53,110 nucleotides of DNA from contig PBBA01000012.1 in NCBI GenBank assembly GCA_002716405.1, forward strand, positions 1 through 53,110. Reading direction: 5' to 3'. The DNA comes from Chloroflexota bacterium. Its GTDB lineage: Bacteria > Chloroflexota > Dehalococcoidia > UBA2979. Below, piece by piece: positions 35,816 to 43,984 of the stretch. The position numbers and the translations under genes were made by a program. The first letter of the stretch is position 1. Each line of letters begins with the position of its first letter. Below the pieces are notes generated by a model that was not told the DNA's origin, did no database searches, and saw nothing but the letters and a program-made list of their open reading frames with translations.

Positions 35816-35821
35816 TATAGT
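35816..35821 (+). promoter_or_regulatory. Possible -10 box for leaderless valS mRNA
   Basis: TATAGT is followed by exactly six bases and then the valS ATG, the same spacing as at dnaJ. No convincing -35 box is seen, so the call rests on the -10 match and the recurring spacing. A weak Shine-Dalgarno-like GTGGA overlaps this stretch. Confidence 0.35.
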
Positions 35822-35827
35822 GGACTT

Positions 35828-38530
35828 ATGAGTACTTTTCAAAATGATGACGATAAAAAAGAATTAATGGCTTCTGCGTATGACCCAAAATTAGTAGAAG
35901 AGAGAATCTATCACGATTGGGAAAATGGTGGATTTTTCCATCCTATGAATCCTGGCACTACACCTTTTACAGTCATAATGCCTCCACCTAACTTAACTGG
36001 TGAATTACATATTGGTCATGCATTAACAACTGCAGTACAAGATACATTAATTCGTTGGCATCGGATGTTAGGCGAAGATGTTTTGTGGTTGCCAGGTATA
36101 GATCATGCCGCAATTGCAGTTAATGCAATTATTGAACGTCATCTACGGGAAGAAAATGTATCACGGCATGATATAGGGAGGGATGCCTTCTTAGAACGAG
36201 TGTGGGAATTTGTTAATAATTCTCGTGAACGTATTATGTTTCAGCACAAACGTTTAGGTGCATCTGCTGATTGGAGTCGCGAGGCTTTCACCATGGATGA
36301 AACACGACAGAAAGCTGTACGTGCTACATTTAAAAAACTTTATGATGATGGTTTGATTTATCGTGGTGAAAGGATCATTAACTGGGATCCTGTCAGTCAA
36401 ACTGCTGTTTCAGATCTGGAAGTGGAATATCAAGAAGTAGAAAGCTTTTTTTGGCATGTTCGTTATGTTGTACTAGATGAAGATGAACAACCGACAGATG
36501 ATTATATTGTAGTAGCTACCACTCGCCCTGAAACTATTCCCGCTGATACTGCAGTGGCCGTTAATCCAAACGATGATCGATACACAAAATTAATTGGTAA
36601 AAAAGTGCTTGTTCCGATTGTAAATCGTCCTGTATCTGTTATTGCTGATGATGCTATTGAAATTGAGGCTGGTTCAGGTGTGTTAAAAGTAACACCGGGA
36701 CATGCTTTAGCAGATTTTGAAATTGGTGAACGGCATAATTTAGATATCATCAACCTTCTAAACCCTGATGGCACTCTTAATGAGTTTGCTGGTTCATATC
36801 AAGGATTAGATCGTGAGATTGCTAGAGAGAAAATCGTTCAAGATATACTAGATGCTGATCTAATTGAAAAAATTGAACCATATTCGCATAGTGTCGGACA
36901 TTCTGAACGATCAGGCGCGATCATTGAACCTTTAATTTCTGAACAATGGTGGATACATATTGATCCATTAGCTCAACCTGCAATTGAAGCGGTTAACAAT
37001 GGCGATATTGAATTTGTTCCTACAAGGTTTAAACGTACGTACTTACATTGGATGGAAAATATCCAAGACTGGTGTATCAGCAGGCAAATTTGGTGGGGGC
37101 ATCGAATACCTGTTTGGTATTGTGATGAATGTGAGGCATTAACTGTTGAAATAGAAGACCCTAGTAGTTGCAGTAGTTGCAGTAGTAAAAATATTACGCA
37201 AGATGAAGATACATTAGATACATGGTTTTCTTCAGGGCTCTGGCCTCACTCAACGTTAGGTTGGCCAGATAAAAATGCTGACGATTTGAAGAGATTCTAC
37301 CCGACTCAAGTGATGGAGACTGGTTACGATATTATATTTTTCTGGGTTGCTAGGATGATAATGCTTTCACTGTATAACATGGGTGGTGTTGTCCCTTTCC
37401 GACATGTATATCTTCATGGATTAGTCCGGGCTGCGGATGGTTCAAAAATGTCTAAATCTCGAGGGAATGTTGTAGATCCTCTTGAATCCATAGAAAGATA
37501 TGGTACTGACGCACTTCGATTTGCCCTACTTTCAGGTACTTCACCTGGTAATGATCAACGTATCACCGACGAACGACTTGAAGCAGGACGTAATTTTGCT
37601 AATAAACTTTGGAATGCCTCCCGTTTTGTAATTGAAATGGTTGATGATGATAATTTGAAGTTACCAGAGCTAGATGAGGTTATTGCAATTGAAGATAAAT
37701 GGATATTGTCACGTATCAATCAAGTTAATCGTGATGTTGAAGTTTTGTTGCAACATTTTGAATTGGCTGAAGCGTTGCGCCAGATTCGTGATTTCTTTTG
37801 GGACGAATATGCAGACTGGTATATCGAGATAGCAAAAATTCGAGTACGTAATGGCGATCGCACTCCAATGCCCGTTCTTACTTATGTGCTTGATCATGTG
37901 CTGAAGCTATTACACCCTTTTATGCCATTTGTTACAGAAGAAATTTGGCAACGAATCGAGAATTTAAATACAGCAGAAACTAAAAAAGCATCAAACAGTC
38001 TCATTATTAGTAATTATCCTAAAGCTAATGAATTAATGATTGATGACGTGGTAGTTGATCGCTTCAAGGGTTTGCAGGATTTTATTAGAGGAATACGTAA
38101 CATTCGATCGGAAAAAGGAGTTAAGGCGAGTCGTTGGATTGAAGCTTATATAGTTGCAGACCAATTGATTGTTGATGTCAATAACTTTAGTAATATCATT
38201 GAGCAACTTGCTAGAGTTGAGACATTGCATATTGTTGATGCTAATGGCCTTGTTCCTACTAATGGTGTTGTTACCTCGGTCTTAGACATAGGGCAAGTTT
38301 TAGTTCCAGTTGCAGGTTTGTTTGATATTGAAGAAGAACGTGAACGTTTACTACAACAAATTATCTCAGTTCGAAAAGATATCGCAAAAGTTGAATCTAA
38401 ATTATCCAACCAGCAATTTATAAATAAAGCCCCAGAACAAGTTGTTCAACGTGAAAGAGACAGACTATCAACTGAACAGTCACGCTTAAAAAATTTGGAA
38501 CGAAGTTTAGAGGAGTTAGTCGAAACTTAA
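35828..38530 (+). CDS. valS: Valyl-tRNA synthetase
   Basis: ValS charges tRNA-Val and edits threonine. The 900-aa class I synthetase has HIGH (61-64) in PPPNLTGELHIGHAL, an editing domain (about 220-350, TTRPETIPADTAVAV), a zinc ribbon (CDEC near 432 and CSSC near 447), ARMIMLSLYNMGGVVPF, KMSKS (540-544), an anticodon-binding domain and the C-terminal coiled-coil arm (last 65 residues). The zinc ribbon contains the coding repeat Ser-Ser-Cys-Ser-Ser-Cys-Ser-Ser. It is monocistronic, just before the nuo operon. Confidence 0.97.
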   Translation: MSTFQNDDDKKELMASAYDPKLVEERIYHDWENGGFFHPMNPGTTPFTVIMPPPNLTGELHIGHALTTAVQDTLIRWHRMLGEDVLWLPGIDHAAIAVNAIIERHLREENVSRHDIGRDAFLERVWEFVNNSRERIMFQHKRLGASADWSREAFTMDETRQKAVRATFKKLYDDGLIYRGERIINWDPVSQTAVSDLEVEYQEVESFFWHVRYVVLDEDEQPTDDYIVVATTRPETIPADTAVAVNPNDDRYTKLIGKKVLVPIVNRPVSVIADDAIEIEAGSGVLKVTPGHALADFEIGERHNLDIINLLNPDGTLNEFAGSYQGLDREIAREKIVQDILDADLIEKIEPYSHSVGHSERSGAIIEPLISEQWWIHIDPLAQPAIEAVNNGDIEFVPTRFKRTYLHWMENIQDWCISRQIWWGHRIPVWYCDECEALTVEIEDPSSCSSCSSKNITQDEDTLDTWFSSGLWPHSTLGWPDKNADDLKRFYPTQVMETGYDIIFFWVARMIMLSLYNMGGVVPFRHVYLHGLVRAADGSKMSKSRGNVVDPLESIERYGTDALRFALLSGTSPGNDQRITDERLEAGRNFANKLWNASRFVIEMVDDDNLKLPELDEVIAIEDKWILSRINQVNRDVEVLLQHFELAEALRQIRDFFWDEYADWYIEIAKIRVRNGDRTPMPVLTYVLDHVLKLLHPFMPFVTEEIWQRIENLNTAETKKASNSLIISNYPKANELMIDDVVVDRFKGLQDFIRGIRNIRSEKGVKASRWIEAYIVADQLIVDVNNFSNIIEQLARVETLHIVDANGLVPTNGVVTSVLDIGQVLVPVAGLFDIEEERERLLQQIISVRKDIAKVESKLSNQQFINKAPEQVVQRERDRLSTEQSRLKNLERSLEELVET

Positions 38531-38640
38531 AAAAAATTTAGTAATTTTTGTTCGTTTTATTACTTGCTGAGGTATGATTGATTGACACTGTCTTAGCTCG
38601 CTGATAGCGTCACCTGAGTACTGTGGTTTGCTCTTTGCAG

Positions 38641-38670
38641 TATAATATTTCTATGGAGGGGGGGAGCTGA
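38641..38670 (+). promoter_or_regulatory. Promoter and leader of the nuo operon with five-codon minigene
   Basis: A perfect TATAAT (38641-38646) is followed by six bases and an ATG (38653). This ATG opens a five-codon frame (M-E-G-G-S, stop 38668-38670) that ends one base before the nuoA ATG and contains the G-rich Shine-Dalgarno itself. No good -35 box is seen. If transcription starts about seven bases after the -10 box, the minigene would be leaderless and its termination could feed ribosomes into nuoA. Confidence 0.45.
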
Positions 38671-39045
38671 ATGCTCCCAGTTGAAGAGCTTTTTTCAAAC
38701 TATGTTGCCGTCTTGATTGCCGGCATAGTCGCTTTCTTTATGGTTATTACCGCATTGATAGCGTCTCGGCTTCTTGCTCCCTTTTCTGAGGAGCGTGAAA
38801 AGACCACTACTTATGAGTGTGGCATGTTGCCATTACGTCGTGCATCGACCAATGTAGGGAATCGATTTTATCTATACGCGATTTTATTTATTATTTTTGA
38901 TGTTGAAGCGGTCTTTATCTTTCCTTGGGCTGTTTCATTTATTGGTATTGGTCCGATGGCCTACTGGACAATGTTTACATTTGTAGTAATTCTTGGTTTG
39001 GGATTGGCGTATGCATGGAAGAAGGGAGCGTTACAATGGCGTTAA
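38671..39045 (+). CDS. nuoA: NADH-quinone oxidoreductase subunit A
   Basis: NuoA is a small membrane subunit that sits at the quinone-site junction of complex I. The 124 aa have three membrane helices (about 12-32, 70-92, 97-117) and the signature loop [18 protein letters not shown], then [25 protein letters not shown] with the conserved acidic residues. It is first in nuoABCDHIJKLMN. Its last codons overlap nuoB by 10 nt. Confidence 0.97.
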   Translation: MLPVEELFSNYVAVLIAGIVAFFMVITALIASRLLAPFSEEREKTTTYECGMLPLRRASTNVGNRFYLYAILFIIFDVEAVFIFPWAVSFIGIGPMAYWTMFTFVVILGLGLAYAWKKGALQWR

Positions 39046-39686
39046 CACCAACAGACAGTACTTCAATATCTGCAACTACTGAAACAGACGTGGCTAATCC
39101 GAGTGTACCAGCCCCTATAATTTCCCCAGATTCACCTGGGATTACTCCAACAGAGCATCCCTTAGAAGCTCCAAGGCTAACTCCTATAACTCCTCAACCG
39201 GGTAAGGCATTGTATAGACAATTACTTCCCGGCATTATGCAAGTGCCAGCAGATTTACTCTTGGCTGCATCAAGAAAATCTTCACTATGGCCTATGACGT
39301 TTGGTTTAGCGTGTTGTGCTATAGAAATGATTGCTACATATATGGCACATTATGATTTAGATCGTTTTGGAATTGTTCCATGGCCGTCACCTCGCCAAAG
39401 TGATGTGATGATTGTTGCAGGTACTGTAACAAAAAAGATGGCTCCTGCAGTCAAGTTGTTATATGAACAAATGCCTAATCCTAAGTGGGTTATTTCTATG
39501 GGCGCATGTGCTACCAATGGTGGACCATATACTCGATATGACAGAGTTTTACAGGGTGTGGATAAAGTTATACCTGTTGACGTCTATGTTCCTGGTTGCC
39601 CACCTCGCCCTGAGGCATTAATCGATTCTTTCTTAGCTCTTCAAGATCAGATTATGGAAGAAAGATCTGCGGAGGGTCGTTCTTAA
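39036..39686 (+). CDS. nuoB: NADH-quinone oxidoreductase subunit B (N2 cluster)
   Basis: NuoB carries the terminal [4Fe-4S] cluster N2 that reduces quinone. The 216-aa protein shows the ligands as CC in [11 protein letters not shown] in [10 protein letters not shown] and C in PGCPPRPE. An N-terminal Pro/Thr/Ser-rich stretch of about 50 residues precedes the conserved core. The open frame extends upstream to 38925, but GGGAG before ATG 39036 and the homology limit set the start. It overlaps nuoA by 10 nt, and its TAA overlaps the nuoC ATG. Confidence 0.97.
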   Translation: MALTPTDSTSISATTETDVANPSVPAPIISPDSPGITPTEHPLEAPRLTPITPQPGKALYRQLLPGIMQVPADLLLAASRKSSLWPMTFGLACCAIEMIATYMAHYDLDRFGIVPWPSPRQSDVMIVAGTVTKKMAPAVKLLYEQMPNPKWVISMGACATNGGPYTRYDRVLQGVDKVIPVDVYVPGCPPRPEALIDSFLALQDQIMEERSAEGRS

Positions 39687-40264
39687 TGACATCTGACGAA
39701 AATGTTAACAGTACAAATGAAGAAGAGACTAGTGAAGTCGAAGTAGTCGACTCTCTTGAAGATACGATTTGGCCCTTAATCAATCGTGTTTTGAGTTCAG
39801 TTGATGTAACTCCCGAGAGGGGGTCGATCGATCTTATTACTCGCATTCCTCGTACCGATATAATTCGTGCTTTACAGATTTTAAAGAATAATGAGGAAGT
39901 GCAATTTAATTACCTAAGATGTTTAACGGCAGTCGATAATGAATCTGAAGGCGTTGACGTAGTATATCATTTGTACTCTATTCCGAAGAATATAAATTTA
40001 ACCGTCAAAACAAATCTTCCAGTTGAAGACAAGGCTATAGGGACGGCTACTGAAGTTTGGGAAGCTGCAAATTGGTTAGAACGTGAAACAGCAGAAATGT
40101 TCGGTATTAAGTTCAATAATCATCCTGATCCTCGTACGCTTCTTATGCCTGAAGACATGACAGATACTTTTCCTTTATTGAAATCTCATCCATTTGCTGA
40201 AATTGAAATTTTGCAGGGAGAGTTATTGGGTTATGATCGTGAAACACAGGGAGATGATGAATAA
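39686..40264 (+). CDS. nuoC: NADH-quinone oxidoreductase subunit C
   Basis: NuoC is a peripheral-arm subunit that packs against NuoD. The 192 aa start with a 40-residue acidic tail, then the 30-kDa-subunit core: YLRCLTAVDNESEGVDVVYHLYS and the signature WEAANWLERETAEMFGIKFNNHPDPRTLLMPEDM. It is separate from nuoD, not fused. Its ATG overlaps the nuoB stop (TAATG), and its own stop overlaps the nuoD start in the same way. Confidence 0.95.
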   Translation: MTSDENVNSTNEEETSEVEVVDSLEDTIWPLINRVLSSVDVTPERGSIDLITRIPRTDIIRALQILKNNEEVQFNYLRCLTAVDNESEGVDVVYHLYSIPKNINLTVKTNLPVEDKAIGTATEVWEAANWLERETAEMFGIKFNNHPDPRTLLMPEDMTDTFPLLKSHPFAEIEILQGELLGYDRETQGDDE

Positions 40265-41391
40265 TGGTTGTAGAGTCTACTCCAGGTTTTGAAACTCAAG
40301 ATCTTCTAATTAATGTTGGCCCCCAGCATCCATCTACACATGGTGTGTTTCGTATGGTTCTTGAAGTCGATGGTGAAATTGTAAAAGATCTAGTTCCACA
40401 TATTGGTTATTTACATCGTGGCGCCGAAAAATTGTGTGAAAATAATGATTTTCGTCAAGGTGTTGGCTATATGGATCGTACTGAATATTTAGCCTCACAC
40501 AATGCTGAACTGTCTTATGTAATGGCTGTTGAGGCTTTAGCAGAACTAGAAGTTCCAGAGCGTGCACAATGGATCAGAATGATCTTATGTGAATTAAATC
40601 GTTTATCTAGTCATTTTATGTTTTTGGGCGCTTTTGGTGTAGACGTAGGAGTTTTTGGGACTCCGTTTATTTATGCTTGGCGTGAACGTGAAGCGATTAT
40701 CGATCTTTTCGAAGAAATTAGCGGTGATCGAATGATGTATGCCTATTTCCGCGCCGGTGGATTAGCGTGGGAAGTTCCAGGCAATTTTGAAGAACGTGTT
40801 CGTGAAGTTTTAGTTTCCACACGGCAGGGTATGAAAGATTTTGATAACTTACTAACTCGGAATGAAATATTTTTAGCACGAACAAAAAATGTGGGTATCA
40901 TTTCTGCAGAAGACGCAGTTGAACTAGGAATGAGTGGACCTACATTACGTGCTTCAGGTGTGTCTCTCGACATACGTAAAGCTGAACCTTATATGTATTA
41001 CGACCAGATTGATTTTGATGTACCTGTTGGAACAAATGGTGATGTATTTGATCGTTATCTAGTTCGACTTAAGGAGATGGAACAGTCTGTACATATTATT
41101 GAACAATGTCTAGCACGTTTGGATGATGGTCCAATTATGCCTGAACGTATGCCACGTATGCTTAGATTACCGGAAGATCAGGAGATCTATGTTCGTACTG
41201 AAGCTCCACGCGGTGAATATGGTATTTATTTAGTTAGCAAAGGTGGTAATAAGCCTTGGCGATTAAAAGTTCGTAGTGCATGTTTATCTAATTTGCAGGC
41301 ATTAAAGAAGATGTCTGTTGGGCAGTATGTGGCAGATGCAATTATTATCCTTGGTTCGATTGACATAGTTTTATCAGAGGTTGACCGTTGA
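40264..41391 (+). CDS. nuoD: NADH-quinone oxidoreductase subunit D
   Basis: NuoD (49-kDa subunit) forms the quinone cavity with NuoB and is derived from [NiFe] hydrogenase large subunits. The 375 aa show NVGPQHPSTHGVFRM with the quinone-contacting His, PHIGYLHRGAEKL, YMDRTEYLASHNAE, FMFLGAFGVDVG and the C-terminal EAPRGEYGIYLVSKGGNKPWRLKVRSACLSNLQAL, ending at the usual IDIVLSEVDR. Hydrogenase metal-ligand cysteines are absent, as expected for complex I. It overlaps nuoH by 4 nt. Confidence 0.97.
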   Translation: MVVESTPGFETQDLLINVGPQHPSTHGVFRMVLEVDGEIVKDLVPHIGYLHRGAEKLCENNDFRQGVGYMDRTEYLASHNAELSYVMAVEALAELEVPERAQWIRMILCELNRLSSHFMFLGAFGVDVGVFGTPFIYAWREREAIIDLFEEISGDRMMYAYFRAGGLAWEVPGNFEERVREVLVSTRQGMKDFDNLLTRNEIFLARTKNVGIISAEDAVELGMSGPTLRASGVSLDIRKAEPYMYYDQIDFDVPVGTNGDVFDRYLVRLKEMEQSVHIIEQCLARLDDGPIMPERMPRMLRLPEDQEIYVRTEAPRGEYGIYLVSKGGNKPWRLKVRSACLSNLQALKKMSVGQYVADAIIILGSIDIVLSEVDR

Positions 41392-42512
41392 GTAATGGAA
41401 TTTATGGTATAGAAATTGCGTGGTTAGACGCTGTAATCCGCCTTCACATTATTGTTGGGTTGATGACTGTAGTGGTTATGGGTCTGATTTATGTTGAGCG
41501 AAAAATATTGGCTCGTTTCCAACAAAGACTTGGACCTACTCGTACAGGTCCGGCTGGGTTATTGCAATCTGTTGCGGATGGCCTGAAACTTGTTGGTAAG
41601 GAAGACTTAAGACCGCGTAATGCCGATCCCTGGACTTTTGAATTGGCACCGTACATGGTTTTTATTCCAGTATTTTTAGGATTTGTTATTGTACCTTTTG
41701 CGTTTGGAATGCAAGTACGTATTTTGGAGCTTGGATTAATTTATTTTGTCGCTACAAGTTCACTCGGTATTATCGGCTGGGTCATGGCTGGATGGGGCTC
41801 TGATAATCGTTATGCGATGATTGGTGGTATGCGAGCAGCGGCTCAAGGAATTTCCTATGAACTACCATTAGTCTTGTCGTTGATTTCCGTTGCTATGGTT
41901 TCTGAGTCATACAATTTGAATGATATTGTTCTTTCCCAATCAACGTATCCAAATTTATTGTGGCAACCTCTCGTTTTAGTAATTTTTATTATCGCTGGAC
42001 TTGCTGAATTAAATCGTACTCCTTTTGATATTCCAGTGGGAGAATCAGAAGTAGTTGGTGGTCCATTTGTAGAATATTCCGGTATCAGATGGTCCTTTTT
42101 CTTCCTAGCAGAATATGCAGCTCTATTCATAATGGGCTTGATATTTGCTGCAGTATTTATGGGCGGATGGGCATGGCCTTTAGGAGAAGAGTTAGGTCGC
42201 GGATGGCAAATTTTACTGGTTACTATCAAGACAAGTCTTTTTATATTTTTAGTCTTTTGGATTAGAGCGAGTGTACCTAGATTACGAATCGATCAACTAA
42301 TGTCATTTAGTTGGAAGATCTTACTGCCTCTAGCGTTCTTACAGGTTTTGATTAATGGTGCGGTGTTGGTTTATGAGGCTCCGTTATGGATATTAACCAT
42401 TACCGGAATGTTAGGTATTGTTGTTTTGGTTCGTTTGATTGAGCGCGCCGTACGTCCTCAACCAGTTACTAATGAAAGTACTGTGAGTATAGGAAATGAG
42501 AGTGTTTCATGA
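41388..42512 (+). CDS. nuoH: NADH-quinone oxidoreductase subunit H
   Basis: NuoH (ND1) is the membrane subunit that links the quinone cavity to the proton pumps. The 374 aa have about eight helices and the family blocks ERKILARFQQRLGPTRTGPAGLLQSVADGLKL, AELNRTPFDIPVGESEVVGGPFVEYSG and RASVPRLRIDQLMSFSWKILLPLAF. The start is TTG at 41388 inside the nuoD stop (TTGA), with CAGAGG upstream; no in-frame ATG is close. It overlaps nuoI by 4 nt (ATGA). Confidence 0.96.
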   Translation: MSNGIYGIEIAWLDAVIRLHIIVGLMTVVVMGLIYVERKILARFQQRLGPTRTGPAGLLQSVADGLKLVGKEDLRPRNADPWTFELAPYMVFIPVFLGFVIVPFAFGMQVRILELGLIYFVATSSLGIIGWVMAGWGSDNRYAMIGGMRAAAQGISYELPLVLSLISVAMVSESYNLNDIVLSQSTYPNLLWQPLVLVIFIIAGLAELNRTPFDIPVGESEVVGGPFVEYSGIRWSFFFLAEYAALFIMGLIFAAVFMGGWAWPLGEELGRGWQILLVTIKTSLFIFLVFWIRASVPRLRIDQLMSFSWKILLPLAFLQVLINGAVLVYEAPLWILTITGMLGIVVLVRLIERAVRPQPVTNESTVSIGNESVS

Positions 42513-42979
42513 GAGGAATTGTGAAAAGTTTAGCTACTACGATGTCTACTTTTATTAGAGGTCCCGTTACCAGAGGATACCCTTCAAAACATCGTGAACT
42601 TCCGGAACGTGATCGTGCTTTCCCACTTCTCCTTTGGGATAAAGATATCGATGAACCTTTCTGTACAGGCTGTCATGCTTGTGAACGAGCATGTCCAGTG
42701 GAATGTATGACTGTCTTAATGAAAGATAATCCTAGTCATGAATCTCAAGATGGTAATTCAAAAAGACGTAAAATTGTCGATGAATTTTGGATTGATTATG
42801 GTCGATGTATGCGTTGTAATATTTGCGTGGAAGTTTGTAATTTTGAAGCTATTGCTATGAATAATACATGGAGTGGTCATGAGACATCAGTTTATGATCG
42901 CTCTGATCTAGTAATGGATCTTCCACAACTGATGGCACAAAGCAAATCTGATGAAATACAAGAATGGGTTGCTGACTAA
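42509..42979 (+). CDS. nuoI: NADH-quinone oxidoreductase subunit I (2x[4Fe-4S])
   Basis: NuoI carries the N6a and N6b clusters that pass electrons to NuoB. The 156 aa contain two CxxCxxCxxxC motifs, CTGCHACERACPVEC (about 52-66) and CMRCNICVEVCN (about 98-110), separated by an unusually polar stretch with NSKRRKIVDEF. The N-terminal segment GYPSKHRELPERDRAFPLLLWD replaces the common RGRHxLxR opening. It is coupled to nuoH by a 4-nt overlap. Confidence 0.96.
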   Translation: MRGIVKSLATTMSTFIRGPVTRGYPSKHRELPERDRAFPLLLWDKDIDEPFCTGCHACERACPVECMTVLMKDNPSHESQDGNSKRRKIVDEFWIDYGRCMRCNICVEVCNFEAIAMNNTWSGHETSVYDRSDLVMDLPQLMAQSKSDEIQEWVAD

Positions 42980-43008
42980 TATTTAGTTAGTAAATGGAGG
43001 GTTTTGAC

Positions 43009-43644
43009 TTGTTTGAAAGACTGCCAGTACCAGCTCAATTTGATCGATTGATTGTAACCGGCGGTATTGTAACTGGTGTGATTTTGGGTCCAGTTTTTTT
43101 GGTACTTTTGTCTTTACTATTAGTAGGCAGAATTAGTGCACCTGAATTGGTATTTTGGTTAGGATTTACAGTAATAGTTGTTGGAGCATTAGGTACTGTT
43201 TTACTTCAGAATATAGTACATGCTGCTTTTGCCTTAATCGCTGCACTTATTGGTGTTGCCGCTATGTACCTATTACTCGCATCTGAATTCCTCGCATTAG
43301 TTCAAGTTCTTGTTTATGGCGGTGGTGTTGTTTTGCTAATAATTTTTGCACTAATGATGACCAATGCACAGGATGATCCAATTGTTACGGATGGCTCACA
43401 AAAACCTTTCGCTTTTATTGTTACTCTTTTATTCGGAGGAGTACTTGTCGCCGCGGCTATTGATGTTCAGTGGGGTGCGGAATCAGTATCATTGATAACT
43501 TTTCGTGATTTTGGTGCAAGGCTATTTCGTGATTTCATGGTTCCCGTGATTATTGTTGGTGTTTTGTTAGATATTGCTCTTTCTGGTGCAATAGTTAATG
43601 CACGACCAGATATTGAAGAACATTCTGAGGAGGCAAGCCAATGA
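43009..43644 (+). CDS. nuoJ: NADH-quinone oxidoreductase subunit J
   Basis: NuoJ (ND6) is a five-helix membrane subunit. An ATG at 42994 is in frame, but GGAGGG (42996-43001) lies inside that extension and is ideally placed for TTG 43009, which is therefore chosen; the product is then 211 aa. The core AAFALIAALIGVAAMYLLLASEFLALVQVLVYGGGVVLLIIFALMM contains the conserved glutamate and the pi-bulge-type helix. The C-terminus is soluble and acidic. It overlaps nuoK by 4 nt (ATGA). Confidence 0.93.
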   Translation: MFERLPVPAQFDRLIVTGGIVTGVILGPVFLVLLSLLLVGRISAPELVFWLGFTVIVVGALGTVLLQNIVHAAFALIAALIGVAAMYLLLASEFLALVQVLVYGGGVVLLIIFALMMTNAQDDPIVTDGSQKPFAFIVTLLFGGVLVAAAIDVQWGAESVSLITFRDFGARLFRDFMVPVIIVGVLLDIALSGAIVNARPDIEEHSEEASQ

Positions 43645-43949
43645 TTCCATTAGAGAATTTCTTGATTTTGTCAGGTTTCTTATTCGCGGTTGGTCTCTAT
43701 GGTGTTTTGGCTAGACGTAGTGCAATTTTAATTTTGATGTCAGTTGAACTGATGCTTGCTGGCGTGGCAATTAATTTTGCGGCATTTGCAGCATATTTGG
43801 ATGTTGATGGATTTAGTGGAATGATATTTGCGCTATTTGTAATTACTGTTGCTGCGGCTGAAGTTGGATTAGCTTTGGGTATTGTTCTTCGTTTATTTCG
43901 TGAAAGACGTACAAGTTATGTCGACGCTGCGAATACGTTGAAATGGTAA
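43641..43949 (+). CDS. nuoK: NADH-quinone oxidoreductase subunit K
   Basis: NuoK (ND4L) is a three-helix subunit of the E-channel. The 102 aa include FLFAVGLYGVLARRSAILILMSVELMLAGVAINFAAFA with the essential glutamate in SVELML, and VITVAAAEVGLALGIVL with the second conserved glutamate. Length is typical (about 100). Its start overlaps the nuoJ stop, and nuoL follows after 35 bp. Confidence 0.96.
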   Translation: MIPLENFLILSGFLFAVGLYGVLARRSAILILMSVELMLAGVAINFAAFAAYLDVDGFSGMIFALFVITVAAAEVGLALGIVLRLFRERRTSYVDAANTLKW

Positions 43950-43984
43950 TTGGTTAACAGAAAGTAGATTAAGGAAGCCAAATA

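Noticed and set aside
38925-39035. Upstream extension of the nuoB frame inside nuoA
   Set aside because: The extension is nuoA read in another frame; GGGAG and family homology place the nuoB start at 39036.
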